A stretch of 64,000 bases of DNA. It comes from Epiperipatus broadwayi (lineage: Eukaryota > Onychophora > Udeonychophora > Euonychophora > Peripatidae). Positions within the stretch are counted from its first letter, which is position 1; every line of letters begins with the position of its first letter. The position numbers and the translations under genes are program-made. The notes under the pieces were generated by a model that was given only the letters and a program-made list of their open reading frames with translations, made no database searches and was not told the DNA's origin. Positions 58,220-64,000 of the stretch are shown here, one piece after another. The stretch is taken from assembly GCA_028023455.1 (NCBI GenBank), contig JAQFVV010006255.1:5006501-5070500 (forward strand). Reading direction: 5' to 3'.

Positions 58220-58371
58220 GTTTTGTGTTTCTGGTGTGATTAGATGTATAGGCTAGGTATTTTCCTGTATGTGTAGGTTATCGGTAAACTGCAGTTTTGA
58301 TTTTGCCATGAGGGAGTCTTGTCACAAGAACATCTAAGAATGCCAATTTTTGTTCTGGTTCTATTGTAAAT
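58220..58371 (-). pseudogene. Broken junction between PLE-2 RT and endonuclease
   Basis: In a shifted frame this reads KFTIEPEQKLAFLDVLVTRL, KTAVYR, a stop (58278-58280), PTHTGKYLAYTSNH and GVILSLWNRAKEVC. That is the expected thumb region (FLDV...YRKPTHTG...YSLWNRA). Two frame changes and one stop here split an otherwise open PLE polyprotein. Confidence 0.8.
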
Positions 58372-59970
58372 TTATATGTTGTTGATGTGTGTCCAGAAAG
58401 TTTGTAGCAATGCTTCACCATGTGGCCATACAACAAATGTATCATCCACATAGCGAAGCCAAATTTTAGGTGGATAAGGAGTAGTTTTTATGGCTGTGGT
58501 TTCAAGTTCTTCCATGTAAATATTGCTAATCAGGGGAGACAATGGTGAGCCCATAGCCATTCCTTGATTTTGTTGGAAGAACTCTGTGTTATATTGAAAG
58601 TAGGTTGTTTTTATACAGAAAGTTAATAGTTCCATTATGCTATCAATAGGAAGAGCTGTTCTGGTTTGTAAACTATTATCATCATTTAACCTTTTTCTTA
58701 CAATAGACAATGCTTCTTCACATGGTACATTTGTGAATAAACTTTCCACATCAAAGCTTACCAGTAAGTCAGTTCTTTCAATTTTCATGTTCTTGATTAA
58801 TTCTACAAAGTGTCTAGAATCCCTGACAAATGATTGGGTCTTGCATGCCAAAGGACTTAGAACTTTGAGAAGAAATCTTGCCAAATTCTGGCAAGGTGAA
58901 TCTCTAGAACTAACAATAGGTCGTAATGGAACATGATCCTTATGGATTTTAGGTAGACCATAAAGATGAGGAATTTTACTGAAATATGATGTTATTTTAC
59001 TCTTTTCTGAATCAGTGAAGTACTTGCGATGCTTTCTGAGTAATGCTTGTAACTTTGTTTCCGTACTTGGTATCGGATCTTTTGCCACTTTTCTATATTG
59101 GCCAGCTGTGAGGAGTTCTTGTATTTTGTTGTCAGAATCAGTTGTATCCATTACAACTGTTGCATTGCCTTTGTCAGCAGGGAGAATAATTATAGATTTA
59201 TCTGCTTTGAGAGATTTAATTACTTTCCTCTCCCCATAGGATATGTTTGACTGCAATTTTTGTTGCTTGTCAAGTGTTCTTTTTATTCTCCAGTGCAATT
59301 CTGCTCCTTCTTCTAAAGGCAATTTTTGAGTGACTTCCTCAGTGGCTGCCATTATATCTAATAAGGGGATATTAGATGGTGTTACAGCAAAGTTTAATCC
59401 TCTTTCAAAAACAGAAATTTCAGTATCTGTTAGATGTTTAGAACTTAGATTTTTAACAGATGAAGCTGTTACATTGCTTGGTACATTATGATTTTTGATA
59501 TGCCCATGTAGGTTAGCAAGTTTCTTCTTTTGACATTCTTTTATTTTTCCATGTAATATAGAATATGATTTTCTTACTGCTTGAAAAACTCTCATGTAGT
59601 CATCGTCAATAAGTTTATTTTTTAGAAGACATTCTACAGTATTAATTGAATGCATTATTTGATACTTAGAAAACCTTTGAGCATTTATTCTTTCTCTTAA
59701 CAGAGCTTCACTTGGTCTCTGAGTAATTTTCTCCGCTCTCTGAGAGTGAATTGGAGGTTTTAGTTCCAAACCTTTAGGAGTTATCCCTTCCGATTTACAT
59801 TTACATAGGAAAGTTAAATGATTTTCTACTTTGGCCAGCTTTAGACATAGTTTTTCATAATGTCTAAAGTTTAATATAGTATTGGGTCCATACCGAATAC
59901 TTAGTGTTTTTCTGAAGGTTTGTGATAATGGTGTTCTAGCTGTATTTTTATATTGGACTATTTCCATCAT
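58372..59970 (-). CDS. PLE-2 reverse transcriptase, 532 codons
   Basis: Open from MMEIVQYKNT, within the 5' pseudo-LTR, to a frameshift-induced stop just after palm motif C. Domains in order: an N-terminal helical region (about 1-240), ADKSIIILPADKGNATVVMD (about 255-275), GLPKIHKDHVPLRPIVSS (from 338; the hallmark PLE fingers motif), LLVSFDVESLFTN (from 402; motif A Asp about 407), GMAMGSPLSPLISNIYM (from 470; motif B) and RYVDDTFVVW (506-515; motif C with the catalytic DD). All catalytic Asp residues are present. The protein copies element RNA into DNA at a nicked target. It is the best-preserved coding sequence in the window. The thumb and endonuclease follow in other frames, so this copy is not functional as it stands. 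Confidence 0.92.
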   Translation of the reverse strand: MMEIVQYKNTARTPLSQTFRKTLSIRYGPNTILNFRHYEKLCLKLAKVENHLTFLCKCKSEGITPKGLELKPPIHSQRAEKITQRPSEALLRERINAQRFSKYQIMHSINTVECLLKNKLIDDDYMRVFQAVRKSYSILHGKIKECQKKKLANLHGHIKNHNVPSNVTASSVKNLSSKHLTDTEISVFERGLNFAVTPSNIPLLDIMAATEEVTQKLPLEEGAELHWRIKRTLDKQQKLQSNISYGERKVIKSLKADKSIIILPADKGNATVVMDTTDSDNKIQELLTAGQYRKVAKDPIPSTETKLQALLRKHRKYFTDSEKSKITSYFSKIPHLYGLPKIHKDHVPLRPIVSSRDSPCQNLARFLLKVLSPLACKTQSFVRDSRHFVELIKNMKIERTDLLVSFDVESLFTNVPCEEALSIVRKRLNDDNSLQTRTALPIDSIMELLTFCIKTTYFQYNTEFFQQNQGMAMGSPLSPLISNIYMEELETTAIKTTPYPPKIWLRYVDDTFVVWPHGEALLQTFWTHINNI

Positions 59971-60160
59971 CTAATATGTGTGTTGAATGTCTTTAGAAAA
60001 GTTTAATTTTTAGTTAAATATTCCAAATGCATTCAACTGTTAGTAATATCGCAGCAAACAGGTTAGTATATGCACCAACTGTTAGTAATATCACAGCAAA
60101 CAAATGTTAATAATATCACAGCAAACAGGTTAGTATATGCACTAACTGTTAGTAATATCA

Positions 60161-60230
60161 CAGCAATCAGGTTAGTATATGCACAACTTTTCAAGAGGTA
60201 TTTTTCTCCCCTCTTCTTCAGGTGTTGCTG
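60161..60230 (-). ncRNA. PLE-type hammerhead-like motif, 5' pseudo-LTR of PLE-2
   Basis: Same layout as at 57332-57401: CAGCAA/TTGCTG distal helix I, CAC/GTG proximal, CTGAAGA, helix II AGAGG with CCTCT, GAA. Helix III is AAGT instead of ACGT, a mutation that removes one pair. Confidence 0.55.
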
Positions 60231-60251
60231 GCCTGACCAGTGACAGTACTA

Positions 60252-60337
60252 GCATGGGATTCGAACCTGAGTCCTTAGATTCTTGATTATTGAAATTTAA
60301 GGTAACGCTCTAACCAACTGAGCCATCCTGCCAAAGG
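60252..60337 (-). other. tRNA-like block in the 5' pseudo-LTR of PLE-2
   Basis: Second copy of the block at 57423, with GGATGGCTCAGTTGGTTAGA and GGTTCGAATCCC preserved and small changes in the loop. Confidence 0.6.
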
Positions 60338-60957
60338 CAACTATGTAGTAATTTCATATACTTATCTATGAGGTTCCTTCTGATTTCTCCACTTTTTCCT
60401 CAGAGCAAAGTTGATTAGTGATTTCTGTAGTGTATCCGTACATTCCAAAAATAGCAGACAAATTAAGGAAAATCTGCAATCAGTATAACATCAGAACAGC
60501 TTTTCAGAGCCATACCACACTACGAGGAATTCTAACATCTACAAAGCCTAAACTTGAAATGCTGCAAAGAAAAAACTGCGTCTATGAAATACCATGTGAA
60601 TGTGGAAGAACATATATTGGTGAGACCAGTTGTCCCATTCAAAAGTGCTTGCAAGAACATAAACTGATGATTAGAAGAGAGAAAACAGATGGGTCTAAGG
60701 TAGCAGACCATGTATGGACCAATGAACATACGTTCAATTGGGAAAATACAAAAATATTGGATAAAGAAGAAAAGGTACAAAGAAGAAAATTTAAAGAAGC
60801 TGCTCACATGACAATGGCAAAAAATCCCATAAGCCAACCTAGTGTGACTATACATAATGTATGGAAATCACTAATCAACTTTGCTCTGAGGAAAAAGTGG
60901 AGAAATCAGGAGGAACCTCATAGATAAGTATATGAAATTACTACATACTGTTGCCTT

Positions 60958-61040
60958 TGGCAGGATGGCTCAGTTGGTTAGAGTGTTACCTTAAATTTCA
61001 ATAATCAAGAATATAAGGACCCAGGTTCGAATCCCATGCT
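60958..61040 (+). other. tRNA-like block in the inverted pseudo-LTR of PLE-2
   Basis: Third copy: GGATGGCTCAGTTGGTTAGA, CCTTA with TAAGG, GGTTCGAATCCC. Confidence 0.6.
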
Positions 61041-61060
61041 AGTACTGTCACTGGTCAGGC

Positions 61061-61130
61061 CAGCAACACCTGAAGAAGAGGGGAGAAAGATACCTCTCAA
61101 AACATTGTGCGTATTCTAACCTGATTGCTA
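61061..61130 (+). ncRNA. PLE-type hammerhead-like motif, inverted pseudo-LTR of PLE-2
   Basis: CAGCAA, CAC, CTGAAGA, AGAGG with CCTCT are retained, but the GAA core is AAA and helix III is ACAT, both explained by CpG-type decay. Likely inactive. Confidence 0.5.
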
Positions 61131-61352
61131 TGATATTACTAACAGTTAGTGCATATACTAACCTGTTTGCTGTGATATTATTAACATTTGTTTGCTGTGA
61201 TATTACTAACAGTTGGTGCATATACTAACCTGTTTGCTGTGATATTACTAACAGTTGAATGCATTTGGAATATTTAACTAAAAATTAAACTTTTCTAAAG
61301 ACATTCAACACACATATTAGATGATGGAAATAGTCCAATATAAAAATACAAC

Positions 61353-61751
61353 TGTTCTAAACTATATAACTTCTATAACTTCAAATCTATTTATATTTTA
61401 TTCTATATCCAAAGCACTATCTTTATTTATGCAAAAACTTTACTTTTTGTATACTCAATTTAAACTTTATATATATAAATTCATTATTTGGGTTATGATT
61501 GTATTTCGACTGTAATAACAAATAGCTAATGTTTTCTACTTTTGTTTACATAGTTTACAAAACAAGTCTTCCAATTATAAATATATTCACTTAAGGAGTT
61601 TTTTTAATAATTAACATTCATTTATGACTTTCTTTAAAAAGTAGATTACTTTCCTCAGTACTATCATAAAATAACTCACTCCAAATATTTTGCATATTTT
61701 AATATATATTAATTTTTTTAAATTTTTTCAGCTTTCTTTATTGCATTGCCT
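61353..61751. other. A+T-rich sequence after the PLE-2 insertion
   Basis: Starts with the 13-bp target duplication copy; nothing else recognised. The 64-codon frame starting at 61321 runs out of PLE sequence and is not a gene. Confidence 0.5.
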
Positions 61752-62082
61752 AAATTATCCATTATTAATATCAATCATTTTTCTTTATTCACTTTTTTAC
61801 AATGCATTATCCACCTATTTTACTGCCTTTACTGTTTCGATTGTCCCAGCAATGTTCTTCATTAAGAATATTTATGTACGCATATATATAAGGGAGTATA
61901 TATAGGTATGCTGATTAAAATGAAAAATTTATATTATGAAATATGTAGAAATTATATGTTTATATATAAATATTCATGTATTTATGTTTATTCGAACTCA
62001 GACTTTTACACAACCCTCAACTATCCAAGCCATCTCATATTGCTGACCCACCTGATCACACACATGTTGAAAAGATAAATAA

Positions 62083-62130
62083 TCACCAATATCGTATTTT
62101 GTGCTAAACCAGCACTCGTCAGTTGGTCCA
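62083..62130 (-). ncRNA. Hammerhead-like motif, left arm of the 62-kb family A copy
   Basis: Minus strand: helix I GGACCAA; CTGACGA (fits CUGANGA); helix II GTGCT, loop GGTTT, AGCAC (perfect 5 bp); AAA instead of GAA; helix III AT, loop ACG, AT; cleavage base A; helix I TTGGTGATT. The only core defect is the first G of GAA. Confidence 0.6.
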
Positions 62131-62323
62131 GATTAACACCTCCACACATATATACAATCAGTGCTCAGCTTTATATTAAGATAGCAAATCTTTATACTTT
62201 AATGGATAGGCTTCATACTACTCCAACTCACAACTCTTCAGCCTTCCATTCCATTAAAGTATAAAGATGTGCTATCTTAATATAAAGCTGAGCACTGATT
62301 GTATATGTGTGTGTAAGATGGTA

Positions 62324-62375
62324 ATCTGGATCAACTGATGGGTGCTGGATTAGCACAAAATACGTATTGGTGATT
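62324..62375 (+). ncRNA. Hammerhead-like motif, right arm of the 62-kb family A copy
   Basis: Plus strand: helix I GGATCAA; CTGATGG; helix II GTGCT, loop GGATT, AGCAC; AAA instead of GAA; helix III region ATACGT; cleavage base A; helix I TTGGTGATT. Two core defects. Confidence 0.5.
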
Positions 62376-62650
62376 ATTTATCTTTTCAACATGTGTGTGA
62401 TCAGGTGAGTCAGCAATATGAGATGGCTTGGAGAGTTGAGGGTTGTGTGAAAGTCTGAGTTTGAATCCCTTATATATTACACATATCTCTGTATGTGCAG
62501 GCATAAACCTGTACAGTGTATTAATTTATTTATGTTTATTATAAATCTGAAGAAGATTACTGGGGCAATCAAAACAATTATAATAGTAAAATAGATGTAT
62601 AATACATTGTAAAAAAGTGAATAAAGAAAAGTAATTGATATCAATATTGA

Positions 62651-64000
62651 AATTTTTTAATTTTCTATATCTATTTTCCATCTCATAAACTTTCCCCCTT
62701 TTATTAGTGAAACTATTCTCCTGTCTTACTCTTTATTATTAGGATTTGTTCAATTTTTTTGCATATTCTACTATCTTTCTCACACACCTTGCTTCTTTTT
62801 TCTTTTCTTAAAATTCATTTTAGAAACTATTATATCTGCACTGTAAGAGTTATTCCACAAAAGAACCTGCAGAATGAACATATAAAAATATTTTTATCTT
62901 GAACTTTGACTTATAGACTCAAAAGGCAGATAGATTCAATATTTATGTATGAGTCTTTACAACAATAAAGTTATTGTCTGTTTACAACACAATTTTATAA
63001 CACTAATTAAATAATAATCAAACTTATATTTAACTAGATATGCACAAAAGTATACAAAAATTATAATAAAGATCAGGTTAAATGTTTTCAATCTCTAACC
63101 CTGCTTTTGCATCTTCAACATTAGATCTCTTCAGGTCATTCCCTTTTCATATTATGGATGTTCTTAGTATCTATTTCTTTTAGAAACATGTTAATGGTCT
63201 CTCTGTCTCTTGTTATATACTAATGCTATTCTGTTTTTTGGAAACAGTAAACCAATAAACTTTTTCATTATTCATTGGTTAAACTGGATCTCATTCACTA
63301 TTATTAACTATTAGTTAACTTTCCTTTCTCATTTTAGCATTCTTTATTCATAATTCACTTACTGATTATTTTTTAAAATAGTGGTCACATTCCTTTCTTT
63401 AATTTATTGAACTTTCTAATGAATTTTAATCTTTCTACTTTCTATAATTACTTTATATACAAATTTATATTTAAGATTATTTTATATATCTGTTCTATTA
63501 AATATTTTTTACCTACTTTATGCATCTCTCTTTTAAAATTTTGACTATTATATTTTTCTTTCCAAGGCATATCTTTATTTCTTTTTGAATCCTCTTTAGA
63601 ATATCTAATATCATACTAATTATTAGACAACTGTGTTAATTTTATTTTTTACATTATTTATCAATTTTATTTTCAGTCATCCAAATAAATCTTATTGCCT
63701 TAATCAAAATGACTTCTAAATAATTTATTTATCTTCCTCATATGTATCTTCTTTTTTTCTTGTTTTTTTCTGATATTTATTATCATTATTTTTGAATTTT
63801 CATCATTAAATTTATTCTCTGATTTCTTACACACCTTTACATAAGTATCAAAAACTATTTCAATGACTTTCACTTTTTTTTCCACACATAAATATTTTAT
63901 GTAAAAAAAAAATACTTAATAAAATATACAATATTTTATTATAATCATTTAATGTATTTAATATATTTCTTAATCCTTCTACTGCAAACATTTTTTCTTT
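62651..64000. other. A+T-rich sequence, nothing recognised
   Basis: T-rich stretches with no gene or repeat recognised; the minus frame at 63700-63885 is lysine-rich low complexity. Confidence 0.5.

Larger units (their letters stand above)
59906..60424 (-). repeat. PLE-2 5' pseudo-LTR
   Basis: Direct repeat of the 3' pseudo-LTR. It lies upstream of and overlaps the start of the RT frame, so in this family the pseudo-LTR supplies the leader and the first codons. It ends at 60424, where an abrupt switch to inverted orientation occurs (GATTAGTGATTTC then TGTAGTGTATCC). Confidence 0.85.
60425..61350 (+). pseudogene. PLE-2 inverted partial copy: GIY-YIG end and pseudo-LTR
   Basis: Plus-strand copy of the C-terminal part. 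An open frame of 169 codons (60418-60927) reads VVYPYIPKIADKLRKICNQY, CVYEIPCECGRTYIGETSC and so on, about 97% like the minus-strand frame at 57527-58219. A pseudo-LTR in reverse orientation follows and ends in AGTCCAATATAAAAATACA. It has no RT. Its start corresponds to an internal site of the full copy (near 58031), as expected from template switching or snap-back during integration. Confidence 0.88.
57077..61352 (-). mobile_element. PLE-2: composite Penelope-like element with 13-bp target duplication
   Basis: Order in the minus orientation: an inverted partial copy (60425-61350, plus strand), a 5' pseudo-LTR (59906-60424), a reverse transcriptase ORF, a GIY-YIG ORF and a 3' pseudo-LTR (57077-57590). 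ACTGTTCTAAACT occurs at 57064-57076 and again at 61351-61363, immediately outside the two ends. The whole inverted composite therefore went in as one unit by target-primed reverse transcription. Partial inverted copies and direct pseudo-LTRs are known PLE properties. The body is broken only by a frameshift near 58372, a stop at 58278-58280 and a frameshift near 58170. Confidence 0.88.
61990..62520. mobile_element. Family A repeat, complete foldback copy
   Basis: Left arm: TTCGAACTCAGACTTTTACAC, CACACATGTTGAAAAGATAAA, the core (minus), CAATCAGTGCTCAGCTTTATA. Right arm: the same in reverse, with the core (plus), ending GAGTTTGAATCCCTTATATA and then TATGTGCAGGCATAAACCTG. Both arms end in a B-box-like GTTTGAATCC or GTTCGAATAA; a TGGCTTGG stretch about 35 bp before it on the right arm is a weak A-box candidate. 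This suggests a tRNA-derived, SINE-like origin, though the foldback form is unusual for a SINE. Confidence 0.7.
61752..62650. repeat. Concentric foldback of about 0.9 kb containing family A
   Basis: Outer arms of about 110 bp (61752-61870 and 62545-62650) share GATTGTCCCAGCAATGTTCTTC with the reverse complement of GAAGATTACTGGGGCAATC, and TTACAATGCATTATC with GATGTATAATACATTGTAA. The inner arms are family A (61990-62520). Both pairs centre near 62.20-62.23 kb, so either one large palindrome formed at once or a family A foldback sits in a larger one. Confidence 0.7.

Noticed and set aside
58637-59239. Two plus-strand frames of 99 and 74 codons
   Set aside because: Antisense shadows of the PLE-2 reverse transcriptase.

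Overview
This is animal nuclear DNA, extremely A+T-rich (about three quarters by eye), with no operons, no ribosome-binding sites and no long host open reading frame. It is intergenic or intronic sequence filled by transposable elements and their relics. The element mix (Penelope-like elements, or PLEs, with GIY-YIG endonuclease; RTE-like and arthropod-type LINE tails; a Merlin transposase; TA-flanked foldbacks; tRNA-derived SINEs) fits an invertebrate. A chelicerate is my best guess from the first LINE, but this is only a guess. No host protein gene is called with confidence; one short frame at 48.5 kb is a weak exon candidate.

Layout. 0.8-1.8 kb: decayed LINE tail. 3-5 kb: two foldbacks and a tRNA-SINE with a 15-bp target-site duplication. 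9-10.5 kb: half copy of repeat family A, then a 1.08-kb element with matching termini. 16-18 kb: two foldback copies of repeat family B and a tRNA-Gly pseudogene. 22.2-22.7 kb: complete family A foldback. 24.4-28.0 kb: an inverted pair around a decayed PLE. 29.6-34.6 kb: two ~2-kb direct repeats and an LTR-like block. 35.1-36.0 kb: a 165-bp satellite. 41.4-42.0 kb: a 305-bp duplication. 43.8 kb: foldback. 49.3-50.5 kb: tandem and inverted family B units of about 335 bp. 51.0-51.4 kb: a nearly perfect 349-bp palindrome. 51.45-56.9 kb: inverted arms around a PLE relic, a family A copy and a Merlin transposase relic. 57.08-61.35 kb: a composite PLE with two direct pseudo-LTRs plus an inverted partial copy, all inside one 13-bp target duplication. 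61.75-62.65 kb: concentric foldback with family A. Remaining stretches are simple A+T-rich sequence.

Main result. Families A and B share a core that reads as a type I hammerhead ribozyme: CTGATGA, a 5-6 bp helix II, GAA, a 2-3 bp helix III, a cleavage-site base, and a helix I of CCAA with TTGG. Twelve cores are recognisable. Helix III changes in a compensated way between families (ATG with CAT, versus ATA with TAT). In the 49.3-50.5 kb cluster the units are tandem, the arrangement from which hammerheads release unit-length RNA. Both larger PLEs carry their own hammerhead-like motif on the reverse transcriptase strand, as known for PLE pseudo-LTRs. The pseudo-LTRs of the 57-61 kb PLE also contain a tRNA-like block with A- and B-box matches, and family A has a B-box-like end. 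The window therefore looks like a neighbourhood of ribozyme-bearing, retrotransposed RNAs. All folds were made by eye and need computation.
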